Source: Streptomyces chryseus (lineage in GTDB: Bacteria > Actinomycetota > Actinomycetes > Streptomycetales > Streptomycetaceae). Taken from it: a stretch of DNA of 38,977 bases. How positions within the stretch are numbered: the stretch's first letter is position 1; every line of letters starts with the position of its first letter. Both the position numbers and the translations under genes were made by a program. The stretch covers positions 1-38,977 of the forward strand of contig NZ_BMVO01000035.1 of NCBI RefSeq assembly GCF_014650755.1, in the 5' to 3' direction. Shown piece after piece: positions 14,937 through 22,375 of this stretch. The notes beneath the pieces were generated by a model that did no database searches, was not told the DNA's origin, and saw nothing but the letters and a program-made list of their open reading frames with translations.

Positions 14937-15356
14937 TTGCACCCGATCCGCCTGATCTCGTTCGGCTACCTGCACCTGCCCACCGGCCCGGACGGCTCCC
15001 CCGTCCCGCCTGCGGCCGACCGCATCGAGGACGTCCGCGCCCGGCTCCGCGACCCGGCCGCCGCCCGCGACATCCTCGACCTCGACGGCTTCCACCCACG
15101 CGTCCAGGACGTCGTCCTCAACACCCCCGGCGCCCGCGAGCTCCTCGCCAACCTCGCCGACTACGCCGACCTGCCCGCCGGCCCCCGCCGGATCGCCATC
15201 GGATGCGCAGGGGGTAGGCACAGGGCATCTGGTCTCACCGAACTGCTTGCCCGCGAACTCCGCGACCGCGGCCGCCAGGTCGACGTCGAACACCTCCACG
15301 TCCATCTGCCGCGGGTCCTCAAGGCGACCGACACCAGCACCGGAGCGAGCGCATGA
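14937..15356 (+). CDS. Stand-alone RapZ C-terminal domain protein, 139 aa
   Basis: A TTG start at 14937 follows CAGGAGAA at 14925-14932. The sequence matches the C-terminal domain of RapZ/YvcJ: RLISFGYLHLP (5-15), ADRIEDVRARLRDP (27-40), a helical middle, IAIGCAGGRHRAS (86-98, equivalent to GCTGGxHRS) and VEHLHVHLPRV (117-127). RapZ proper has an N-terminal P-loop kinase domain, which is absent here. In E. coli this domain binds small RNAs, RNase E and glucosamine-6-phosphate. In the plasmid protein only the fold is supported; the ligand is unknown. Confidence 0.75.
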   Translation: MHPIRLISFGYLHLPTGPDGSPVPPAADRIEDVRARLRDPAAARDILDLDGFHPRVQDVVLNTPGARELLANLADYADLPAGPRRIAIGCAGGRHRASGLTELLARELRDRGRQVDVEHLHVHLPRVLKATDTSTGASA

Positions 15357-15883
15357 CCTCCACGGCCCCGTACGAGATCGAGACCAGCGAGGGCGACGAC
15401 GGCACCCCGCACCCCGTCGAACAGCTCTGGACGCCGTGCGCCGACGACGCAGCCGACAGCGGCTTCGTCGCCCATCGCGACCTGTACGTCACCGGGATCG
15501 ACGACGCCACCGAGGATCACCTCTACCCGGTCGCGTTCCTGGTCATCGGCCATCAGAGGTGGGCCGACGTCATCGAGGCCGCCGCTGCGTACATGGCCCG
15601 GATCCACGGCTGGCGGAACCTGCACCTGTACCCCGGCGACGACCCCTCGGTGCTCATCCCCCGCATCCCGCGCGCCGTCCACACCCACGGCGTCTTCTTA
15701 CGGCACCCGCACCCCGATCACGGCTGCGCCTGCGAGTGGGACGACACCTGGCGCATGGTTTGGGCACCCGGCACCGAGCCCGGCGCTGTCCCGATCACCG
15801 CCTTGCGGCACCCCGCCGCCCTGGTGACCGCAGCCGGCATCCCCAACCCTGACGACGGAGCGCCCGCGACCTGGGCAAAGTGA
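15353..15883 (+). CDS. Hypothetical protein with TTA codon, 176 aa
   Basis: The ATG overlaps the RapZ-C stop (ATGA). The protein is soluble, strand and aromatic-rich (VAHRDLYVTGIDDATEDHLYPVA; GWRNLHLYPGDDP), with a His/Cys-rich patch (HPHPDHGCACEW, ~120-131) that might bind metal. Leu116 is encoded by TTA at 15698-15700, making it a second bldA-dependent gene. It closes the operon in front of a classic terminator. The family is not recognised. Confidence 0.65.
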   Translation: MTSTAPYEIETSEGDDGTPHPVEQLWTPCADDAADSGFVAHRDLYVTGIDDATEDHLYPVAFLVIGHQRWADVIEAAAAYMARIHGWRNLHLYPGDDPSVLIPRIPRAVHTHGVFLRHPHPDHGCACEWDDTWRMVWAPGTEPGAVPITALRHPAALVTAAGIPNPDDGAPATWAK

Positions 15884-15894
15884 GATCCCCCAAG

Positions 15895-15938
15895 AAGGCC
15901 CCGTCTCCCGGCAACTGCCTGGAGACGGGGCCTTTTTG
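15895..15938 (+). terminator. Rho-independent terminator with T-run
   Basis: A perfect 14-bp stem (AAGGCCCCGTCTCC / GGAGACGGGGCCTT) with a 12-base loop leads into TTTTT. It is the most canonical terminator in the window and ends the cargo chain before parA. Confidence 0.95.
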
Positions 15939-16034
15939 TGTTTCAGGGGTTGGTTGGACGCCTCACGCCACGTTGACGAACTAGCTGCACGCCGCGGCGG
16001 CGGCGCTACGCTCAACCCGGCCGGAAACACGGAC

Positions 16035-16058
16035 GCCCCGTCTTCTGCCAGACGGGGC
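16035..16058 (+). promoter_or_regulatory. Leader hairpin upstream of parA
   Basis: A 9-bp stem (GCCCCGTCT / AGACGGGGC) with a 6-base loop sits 40 bases before the parA start. The parA promoter must lie between 15940 and about 16090. This hairpin may modulate parAB expression or be part of the operator. Confidence 0.45.
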
Positions 16059-16098
16059 CCCGTTAGGGCCGCCATCACGATCAACCGCGAGGAAGAGA

Positions 16099-16821
16099 AT
16101 GACGACCACTAACCCCGAGAGTATCCCCCGCTCGGAGGCACTGAGCGAGGCCCAGACGCAGGCCCGCGCCAAGCTCGTCTGGCTACGCCCCGGCAAGAAG
16201 AAGGTCATCGCTGTCGGCGGCCTCAAGGGCGGGGTCGGCAAGTCCACCATGAGCGTCTTCGTCGCCTTGGTCTACGCCGTGCATTACGGCCTGCGTGTCC
16301 TCCTGGTCGACGCTGACCCGCTGTCGCAGACCGCGTACGACTGGCACCGCCTGGCCAAGAAGAAGGGCGACCCGCTGCCCTTCGACATCGAGACCTGGCC
16401 CCACGCTCGCGTCGGCCAGCGCGTCCTCGACGACACGGACGGCTATGACGTCGTGGTGATCGACTGCGGCGGCGAGTCCAGCGACATCTTCGGATCCGCC
16501 GTAGCCGTCTGCGACCAGGTCCTCTTCGTCACCTCGCCCCGGAAAGCCGAGATGCGCCGTATCAAGGGCTCGCTCGACGGTGCCCTGTCGGCCGCCAGGG
16601 ACCGCATCGCCGAGATCGACGCGTACGTGGTCTTCACCCGGGTCAAGAACGCCCGCGGCTCCCACAATGAAGCCGCGCGCGACCTGGTCCGCGGCGCCGG
16701 CTACGACCTGCTGGGCTCAGAAGTGCCCGACCTCGTGGACTACGAGGACGCCATGGAGACATGCCCGAAGGACCTGGGGCACTACCTCAACCTGGTGGAG
16801 ACTCTGGAGGTCGCAGCCTGA
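16099..16821 (+). CDS. parA: ParA-family partition ATPase, 240 aa
   Basis: The ATG at 16099 follows GAGGAAGAG. The deviant Walker A KGGVGKST is at 43-50, followed by VLLVDADPLSQTAYDW, the Walker A'/B region. VVVIDCGGESSDIF is the second DCGG-type motif. Length is normal for a small ParA without an N-terminal HTH. ParA ATP-dependently binds DNA and positions plasmid copies through the partner ParB. Its stop overlaps the ATG of the parB-like gene (TGATG), and candidate centromere sites lie just downstream of that gene. Confidence 0.92.
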   Translation: MTTTNPESIPRSEALSEAQTQARAKLVWLRPGKKKVIAVGGLKGGVGKSTMSVFVALVYAVHYGLRVLLVDADPLSQTAYDWHRLAKKKGDPLPFDIETWPHARVGQRVLDDTDGYDVVVIDCGGESSDIFGSAVAVCDQVLFVTSPRKAEMRRIKGSLDGALSAARDRIAEIDAYVVFTRVKNARGSHNEAARDLVRGAGYDLLGSEVPDLVDYEDAMETCPKDLGHYLNLVETLEVAA

Positions 16822-17660
16822 TGGCCCGCCTTTCCGATTTCAGCCTTGAAGACTCCAGCCCCGCCACCTCCCCGCACGCCGACGGCACAGAGGCCCCAGC
16901 CGAAGAAGCGAACGGCAGCAAGCCCTCCGAGGGGAAGGAAGGCCCTGCCAAGGCCAAGAACACCAAGGTGCCGGCGGCGAGGCTTGGAACAGGTCTCCCC
17001 GACCCCAAGGCGAAGGCCACCGAGCAGCTTGTCGTGTGCGAGCGAGCGATCCACGACGCCAAGGTCAAATGGCGGGACGCCGCGGACAAGGCCATGGCGG
17101 CGTTCCTCGATGAGGCGGGGCCCTACTTCGTGTGGGTCCACGAGAACAAGCTCTACAAGCACCTGAAGGACAACAACGGAAAGCCGTACCGGAGCTTCAA
17201 TCGTTACTGCCAGGAGCAGCACGGCATCTCCCGCTCCAGCGGCTACCGGATCACCCGCGTCATCCCCCTGCTGAACATCCTCGCAAAGGCCGATCACCCA
17301 GTCGGTGACCTGTCGTCGCGACAGACCCAGGTGCTGCACCCGGTACGGCGGCAGCACGGCGAGGACAGCGTGCTCAAGGTCTGGGAGACCGCCTGGGCAA
17401 CCAAGAAGGGGGTCGTCCCCTCGCCCGACGAACTGACCAAGGCTGTGACTCTCTGCGGCCTCGTAGTCAGGGCGGAGGACGACGAAGACGAAAAGCCGGC
17501 CCTGACTCAGGCCAACCCCGGCGCGGAAGTCGAAAAGGCCGTCAAGATCCTCGTCCCGGACACTGTGCGACTGGCCGTGAAGGAGGACCCGGAGAAGGTC
17601 CTCTTGCTGGCGCGGACCCTGAACGCGGCCCTGGAAGAGGCAGGCATCACCATCGACTGA
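16821..17660 (+). CDS. ParB-like centromere-binding protein, 279 aa
   Basis: It is translationally coupled to parA. The N-terminal ~60 residues are acidic/Lys-rich and disordered. A helical region (64-115) precedes an HTH-like segment YRSFNRYCQEQHGISRSSGYRITRV (~123-147). The C-terminal half contains a charged linker (EDDEDEKPALTQ) and a helical end. There is no ParB N-terminal nuclease-fold GERRxR motif, so this is a non-canonical adaptor recognised by position and HTH only. The two palindromes right after its stop are its probable binding sites. Confidence 0.65.
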   Translation: MARLSDFSLEDSSPATSPHADGTEAPAEEANGSKPSEGKEGPAKAKNTKVPAARLGTGLPDPKAKATEQLVVCERAIHDAKVKWRDAADKAMAAFLDEAGPYFVWVHENKLYKHLKDNNGKPYRSFNRYCQEQHGISRSSGYRITRVIPLLNILAKADHPVGDLSSRQTQVLHPVRRQHGEDSVLKVWETAWATKKGVVPSPDELTKAVTLCGLVVRAEDDEDEKPALTQANPGAEVEKAVKILVPDTVRLAVKEDPEKVLLLARTLNAALEEAGITID

Positions 17661-17673
17661 CGCTCCAGAAAAC

Positions 17674-17734
17674 GTGCCACAGTGGCACACTTTCGGGCCC
17701 GCGCAGCGACTGCGGAACTGTGTCACAGTGGCAC
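17674..17734. repeat. Two 15-bp palindromes downstream of parAB, candidate parS
   Basis: Site 1 (17674-17688) is a perfect palindrome GTGCCAC-A-GTGGCAC. Site 2 (17720-17734) is GTGTCAC-A-GTGGCAC, one base different. Both continue with ACTT in the same orientation, and their centres are 46 bp apart. They lie 14 bases after the parB-like stop. They are unlike the chromosomal parS (GTTTCACGTGAAAC), as expected for a plasmid-specific centromere or operator. Confidence 0.65.
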
Positions 17735-17760
17735 ACTTCCGCAGAGCTTCGCCGGACACG

Positions 17761-17796
17761 CCAGTGGCCCACCACCCTCCGGTGGTGGGCCACTGG
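17761..17796 (+). terminator. Hairpin terminator of parAB
   Basis: A perfect 16-bp inverted repeat (17761-17776 with 17781-17796) has a 4-base CTCC loop. It is very stable and has no T-run. Confidence 0.85.
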
Positions 17797-17855
17797 CGCG
17801 TAAGCCGTCAGCGCCTGGCGTGAGCTTCATCCGAAGCATTCTGTTCGACTCAATC

Positions 17856-17880
17856 CGAACGTTCGCGTGCGAATTCGCAC
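17856..17880. promoter_or_regulatory. Adjacent palindromes CGAACGTTCG and GTGCGAATTCGCAC
   Basis: Two perfect palindromes, 10 bp (17856-17865) and 14 bp (17867-17880), are separated by one base in a stretch of lower GC. They lie downstream of both converging genes, so they are unlikely to be a simple promoter operator. A partition or transfer protein site is possible. Confidence 0.45.
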
Positions 17881-17895
17881 ACCGCGCCCACCGCA

Positions 17896-18201
17896 TCAGG
17901 GGCCGGTGAGGATGTTGTGGGTGCCGATGCGACGCCAGATGACGTGGGGTGTGCCAGGGCGGACCGCGGACCCGTACTCCCACGTGGCACGTCCTGCGGG
18001 GCCGGTGCCCATGGACCATGTGAGCTCGTAGATGCCGGATGCGCGCTGGACGCGCTTGACGCGGAGGCCGGCGCGGAAGCGCCCGCCGGTGCGCAGGTCG
18101 TCGACGAAGGCCGCCACCGTCCGGCGGAAGCGGTGGCGCTGCTCGGGAGTGAGGCGGCCCAGGTCGGTGGTGAAGCGGGGCGTGGTCTCGTAGGTCGGCA
18201 C
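17896..18201 (-). CDS. RelE/ParE-like protein, possible orphan toxin, 101 aa
   Basis: The minus-strand GTG at 18199-18201 has GGAGGA six bases upstream. The chain has the secondary-structure order of RelE/HigB ribonucleases: a strand, a helix pair (LTPEQRHRFRRTVAAFVDDLRTG), a strand with basic residues (RVKRVQRASGIYELTWSM) and the ending GTPHVIWRRIGTHNIL. The last segment is the common motif of RelE-like proteins of this group. If active it would cut ribosome-bound mRNA. No antitoxin gene is evident on either side, so it may be inactive or controlled in trans. Confidence 0.55.
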   Translation of the reverse strand: MPTYETTPRFTTDLGRLTPEQRHRFRRTVAAFVDDLRTGGRFRAGLRVKRVQRASGIYELTWSMGTGPAGRATWEYGSAVRPGTPHVIWRRIGTHNILTGP

Positions 18202-18563
18202 GTCGGTCCTCCAGGCAGCACGAAGCCCCCGGGGTTGCCGGGGGCGGTGGGTGTCTCTCTCGGGGTGAAGGGAGTTGGTGACGTGGTGCTGGGTGGTGCG
18301 TCTTTGGCCGGTCGGTGGGGGAGCGGTACGTAGGGATGCGCTTGTCGGCGGTGGAGTCGTCTGGTGGCGGTTTTCGGGGTGTGTGAGTCGCGTGGGGCTG
18401 GTTGTCGCGCAGCATTTGCCTGGCCTCGGGCGGTGTCCGCCGGGCGGGCATGACGTCGCCGCGGATGCCCGCCAGGCGGGATCGGCCGTGAAGTTCCGGT
18501 GAACCCTCCCGCCTCACGGGATCGGACTGTTCTTGCAGGTCAGGGTCGGTATTCACTGCCGGG
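18202..18563. other. Intergenic region upstream of the relaxase, candidate oriT
   Basis: No convincing gene lies here. A 15-bp inverted repeat with one mismatch (18437-18451 with 18465-18479) sits about 85 bases upstream of the relaxase start. A smaller hairpin, GCCCCCGG / CCGGGGGC, lies at 18225-18245. Relaxases usually nick next to such a repeat close to their own gene, so the region is the best oriT candidate. It must also carry divergent promoters for the RelE-like and relaxase genes. Confidence 0.45.
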
Positions 18564-20450
18564 ATGCTGAGTGTTGCGAAGGTCCAAAGACGAAATGCGT
18601 GGCGCTACTACGTGCGCGGGGTTGCCTTCGGGGACGGCCGTCGTCCCGTCGGTCAGTCCCTGAAGGGCGCCCAGGAGAAGGCCGGGCTTCCGCCCGGGGT
18701 GTGGATGGGGCGCGGCCTGGCCGCGCTCGGGCTCACCGCCGGGCAGACGGTGACCGAGCGGCAGATGGAGCTCGTCTTCGGACAGCTCCGGCACCCGGAC
18801 GCCGACCGCATCGAGCGCGACCTCCTGGACGACGGTGCTGACCCGGAGACGGCCCGGCTGGCCACCGTCCTCGGGCAGCCGGTCGAAGAGATCGAGCGAC
18901 GCAAGGTGACCCCCTTGTTCGCTCTCGACTTCACCTTCCGGGCGCAGGCATCCCTGATCGTGCTGTGGGCGCTGGGAGACGACCACACCCGGCGCGTCAT
19001 CGAGCGGGCACACGAGCGGGCCATCGACACCGCGCTGCGCTGGCTCGAGGACGAGGTCGCGGAGACCCGGTGGTCCTCGGGCCGTCAGCGGGCGAAGGCC
19101 CCGGGCCTGGTGGTCGCGAAGTGGCGGCACTTCGACAACCGCGACGGTTTTCCCCTGCTCCACGACCACTGTCTGGTCCTCAACCGGGCGCAGCGCCCGG
19201 ACGGCTCCTGGTACGCGCTGGACACGGTCCGTCTCTTCCAGAATGTGGTGGCCGCCGGGACGCTCTACACCCTCACGATGACGACCGAGGTGTGCGAGGA
19301 GCTCGGGCTGGCGACCGTGCCCCGGGAGGTGACGCCCGGCCTGCGCCCCGTCATGGAGATAGCCGGCGTCGACTCCGAGCTCATCGACTGGTCCTCCACC
19401 CGCCGGGAGCAGATGGCGCCGGTGCTGGAGCGCATCACCGACAAGTACGTCAAGAAGCACAAGCGGCTGCCCGGCGAGCGCGGCCGCAGCGGCCTGGGCT
19501 GGTGGGCGGCGCAGGACACCCGCCGGGAGAAGAAGAACCCCAAGCCCTTGGAGCAGCTGCGCGCGTGGTGGCGCGCCTCCGCGATCCTGCGGTTCGGGCA
19601 GTCGATGGTCGACGGGCTGCTGGAGCGGTGCCGTGCGGCCGGGAAGGCGATCCGGGCCCGGGTGGGCCCGGTGGTGGACACCGCGCTCGCCGCCATCGAC
19701 GTCGCCGCGATCGTCTTCACCGTCCGCAACGCCTTCGCTCGCCGCCACGTCCTGGCCGAAGCACGCCGGCACCTGCTGGAGACCCTGCGCGGCCGGGCGT
19801 TCACACGCGGCCTGGACGACTACATCGCCGACGCGGCCCTGTCCCGGCACTCCCGGCAGCTCACCGTGCCGCAGAAGGGCCGCCGGGCCCCATCCCCGGA
19901 CCGGCTCACCTACACCGCCGACTTCGCCTGGCCCCACCGGTGGTGGATCGCCGGCACCGATGGCAAGCCTCCGCGGGAGTCGTCCCGGTACGAGCGCGCC
20001 CGGGTCGCCAGCCTCGCCCTGCAGAACGCGATCCGCGACGCCCGGATCCTTTCCTCCGTACGGGACGAAGCGCCCGCCGCGACGGCATCGGCCGCCGCGC
20101 GTGACGACCAGAACCACGACCAGGCGGCGCCGCACGCCGTCGACCACCCGGACCGGGACGCCGCCCTCACCCCGGCGCAGCAGGCCGCCGCCGTTCACGT
20201 CCATCAGCAGGCCGCGATGCCCGAGGAGTACCTGGAGGGCCGTACGACCGACCCTGAGACGTGGTTGTACACACCGAAGAACCTCGCCCGGCTGGCCGCC
20301 CTCACCAAGGCATCCGAGGCCCGCAGTCGCACCATCGCGGACGGACCGCAGCCGCAGCAGCCGACCGCGGCCGCGCCCGACCCTGCCAGCCAGCGACAAC
20401 ACCACACGCCCCAGCCGGATCAGGGCAGGGGGCCGGCCCCCAGCCAGTGA
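18564..20450 (+). CDS. MOBF (TrwC-type) relaxase without helicase domain, 628 aa
   Basis: The ATG at 18564 has no strong ribosome site and may be leaderless. Residues 1-300 are a TrwC relaxase domain. It includes MLSVAKV, the YY pair at 15-16 (catalytic Tyr position), DFTFRAQASLIVLWAL (122-137) and a metal-binding His triad H189...H200-x-H202 (WRHFDNRDG...LLHDHCLVLN), with the TrwC spacing. It should nick oriT and stay covalently bound to the transferred strand. TrwC is about 960 aa with a C-terminal helicase; here no Walker motif follows. Instead there is a helical region (~300-520) and a Gln/Pro/Ala-rich tail. Unwinding must be supplied by another helicase. Confidence 0.85.
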   Translation: MLSVAKVQRRNAWRYYVRGVAFGDGRRPVGQSLKGAQEKAGLPPGVWMGRGLAALGLTAGQTVTERQMELVFGQLRHPDADRIERDLLDDGADPETARLATVLGQPVEEIERRKVTPLFALDFTFRAQASLIVLWALGDDHTRRVIERAHERAIDTALRWLEDEVAETRWSSGRQRAKAPGLVVAKWRHFDNRDGFPLLHDHCLVLNRAQRPDGSWYALDTVRLFQNVVAAGTLYTLTMTTEVCEELGLATVPREVTPGLRPVMEIAGVDSELIDWSSTRREQMAPVLERITDKYVKKHKRLPGERGRSGLGWWAAQDTRREKKNPKPLEQLRAWWRASAILRFGQSMVDGLLERCRAAGKAIRARVGPVVDTALAAIDVAAIVFTVRNAFARRHVLAEARRHLLETLRGRAFTRGLDDYIADAALSRHSRQLTVPQKGRRAPSPDRLTYTADFAWPHRWWIAGTDGKPPRESSRYERARVASLALQNAIRDARILSSVRDEAPAATASAAARDDQNHDQAAPHAVDHPDRDAALTPAQQAAAVHVHQQAAMPEEYLEGRTTDPETWLYTPKNLARLAALTKASEARSRTIADGPQPQQPTAAAPDPASQRQHHTPQPDQGRGPAPSQ

Positions 20451-20554
20451 CAGATGCCAACCGGCCAGCGCGTGGCCGATCTGCGACTTCCCCCACAAGC
20501 CTCGGCGCCTCCGACTGAGAATCGGGGGCGTTGGCACCCGGCACGGGAGGAACC

Positions 20555-21139
20555 TTGACCGACCTGCACGAACCCCTGGAACCGCTGGAGAACTACCCCG
20601 AGGAACTGCCCCCGCCCCGCCAGCGCGGCGACGTGAACCTGGTGGGCCTGCTCAGCCTCGCCGACGACCTCGCCCGCAACCTGCGGGCGCTGAAGATCCG
20701 GGTCCAGCCCCGCGACCGGGAGAACCCGTGGGTCAGTCCCGAGCAGGCACGGGAGAACACGGAGAAGGAAGTCGACCGGCTCCTGGGCACAGCCGTCTAC
20801 TTCCAGCGTCACGCCCACGCCGCGCTGCTCGGGCGGTGCGTGCTCGGTGCGGACTCCAAGGAGGACTGCTCCACCGAGGGCGCCAGCCTCCAGCTCAACG
20901 TCTGGGACAACAAGACGCGCCGGGACATCGTCGAAGACGGCACCACCGGCTGCGTCGCCCACACCGTCGAAGCCGCCCGCCGGACCATGGCCGATCCCGC
21001 CAGCCGCAAGATCCTCCTCGCCTTCGTCCGCGACGACGAAGGCACCGCCGTCGCCCGCGCCCTCGGACTCGGACCGGACGACACCGCGCAGTTCTTCGAC
21101 CGCGGCCTGGTCCTGCGCCCTGAACACCGCGTCTCCTGA
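20555..21139 (+). CDS. Hypothetical protein, 194 aa
   Basis: The TTG at 20555 follows GGGAGG at 20545-20550; in-frame upstream codons have no such site. The protein is soluble, helical in the first 100 residues (NLVGLLSLADDLARNLRAL; YFQRHAHAALLG), with two isolated Cys and an acidic start. It follows the relaxase on the same strand and may assist transfer. No family is recognised. Confidence 0.6.
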   Translation: MTDLHEPLEPLENYPEELPPPRQRGDVNLVGLLSLADDLARNLRALKIRVQPRDRENPWVSPEQARENTEKEVDRLLGTAVYFQRHAHAALLGRCVLGADSKEDCSTEGASLQLNVWDNKTRRDIVEDGTTGCVAHTVEAARRTMADPASRKILLAFVRDDEGTAVARALGLGPDDTAQFFDRGLVLRPEHRVS

Positions 21140-21175
21140 CCCCGCCTCCCCAGCAGCCCGCATTGGAGTGCCACG

Positions 21176-21907
21176 TTGACCTTCGAGCCACTCGACCTGA
21201 ACCTGACCGATCCGGGGAAGGGCTACCTGAACTTCGTCCTGTCCGTCGACGCGCGCCTCGGTAACACCTCGTCATCGCTGAACGCCGATCTGTCCATCGA
21301 GGCATCCCAGACCGGGACACCTCACTTCCAGGAGTGGCGGAGTCGGCTGGAGCGCTGCGAGCCGAACGCGATGCACTGCACGCTCGTGGAGCCGACGAAG
21401 ATCCCGGCCCTCTTCCACCCGTGCGTCACCGAGGACCAGGACAGCCCGGCGGCCATTTCCGGATCGGGCTGCTTGTGCCGCCAAGCCTTCTACGACCCCG
21501 AGTTCGGGCTGCCCGTCGTGGCCGAACACTTCAGGCACGTCGCTGAGGGGGGCACGGACCAGTGGGCCTACCAGACGTACGCCCCGCTCGACCTGCGCCC
21601 TGACGACACCTTCAGCCGCTTCATCTCCGGCCGCAGCCTGTTCTGGGCCCGGACGGAGAAGGGGCTCCTGTCGATCCTGCCGCAGACCGAAACCTTCGAG
21701 TACAACATCGGCTACAGCGGCGGTGGCCCGCGCGCCCTGGCCACCTACCTCACCCAGGTCGCCCGCACCGATGGCCGGAGCACCGCCGCCGGCCCCGCGC
21801 ACGAGAAGGCGCATCCCGCGATCCTCGCCTGGACCCAGAGCAGTGCGGCCGACCGTGGAACGAGCGAGCTGACGCTGAGCGACCTCAAGGCCATGCTGCA
21901 GAGCTGA
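21176..21907 (+). CDS. Hypothetical protein, 243 aa
   Basis: The TTG at 21176 follows TTGGAGTG. The protein is soluble and strand-rich. It has a Cys-rich patch (GSGCLCRQAFYDPEF, ~97-111) and a conserved-looking aromatic middle (WAYQTYAPLDLRPDD). It ends with a helix (ELTLSDLKAMLQ). It is the last gene of the relaxase unit and is followed by a strong terminator. The family is not recognised. Confidence 0.6.
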   Translation: MTFEPLDLNLTDPGKGYLNFVLSVDARLGNTSSSLNADLSIEASQTGTPHFQEWRSRLERCEPNAMHCTLVEPTKIPALFHPCVTEDQDSPAAISGSGCLCRQAFYDPEFGLPVVAEHFRHVAEGGTDQWAYQTYAPLDLRPDDTFSRFISGRSLFWARTEKGLLSILPQTETFEYNIGYSGGGPRALATYLTQVARTDGRSTAAGPAHEKAHPAILAWTQSSAADRGTSELTLSDLKAMLQS

Positions 21908-21921
21908 CCGGCGAACCATCC

Positions 21922-21954
21922 GGCGCCCCACGGACCAGCCGTCCGTGGGGCGCC
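21922..21954 (+). terminator. Hairpin terminator
   Basis: A perfect 14-bp inverted repeat (GGCGCCCCACGGAC / GTCCGTGGGGCGCC) has a 5-base loop, 15 bases after the stop at 21907. Confidence 0.85.
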
Positions 21955-22120
21955 CGCGCGTGTGCGACCCGGAAGGCCGGACCGGCGCGCGCTCCGCCTT
22001 ACGGAACGGACGGCGAAGTCGCCGCGCCAGCTGTCGGGACGTGACCGGCAGCGTGGCCCTGGAGTCGGCCGCGAGGGGCGAGGGTGCGGGGGAGTGATCC
22101 GCCTGAGCATGGAGGCCCCG

Positions 22121-22318
22121 ATGGTCAACCCGATCCCGATTTACATCTCGCCGGAGCAGCTGGAGCACCTGGAGGAGCTTGTCGCCGCGAGCCGGCTGCG
22201 TGCGGCGCGGTTCCCGTCCCCGAAGCCGCCGCCGGTCCGGCGCCGCTCCCGGCAGCACCCCGGCGGCCGACTGAACTCGTGGCGGACCGCGCGCCTGCGC
22301 CGACGTCACCAAGGGTGA
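22121..22318 (+). CDS. Small basic protein, 65 aa
   Basis: The ATG at 22121 has GGAGG at 22111-22115; in-frame starts at 22094 and 22109 lack as good a site. The protein begins with a hydrophobic strand and helix (MVNPIPIYISPEQLEHLEELVAASRLR) and ends strongly basic (RRRSRQHPGGRLNSWRTARLRRRHQG). It could be a small DNA-binding protein acting on the origin-like region that begins right after it, but that is only proximity. Confidence 0.5.
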   Translation: MVNPIPIYISPEQLEHLEELVAASRLRAARFPSPKPPPVRRRSRQHPGGRLNSWRTARLRRRHQG

Positions 22319-22375
22319 GCCGACACGGCGGGCTCCACTGCTCGTACGGGCAGCCTGCCCCTGGTATTGACCGGG

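Noticed and set aside
18275..18502. 75-aa plus-strand frame before the relaxase
   Set aside because: Codon use is not GC3-biased, there is no ribosome site, and it covers the inverted repeat considered as oriT.
17723..18556. 277-aa minus-strand frame overlapping the RelE-like gene, considered as an antitoxin
   Set aside because: The Pro/His/Thr-rich composition is that of an out-of-frame reading. It overlaps the RelE-like gene for most of its length and its start lacks a ribosome site.
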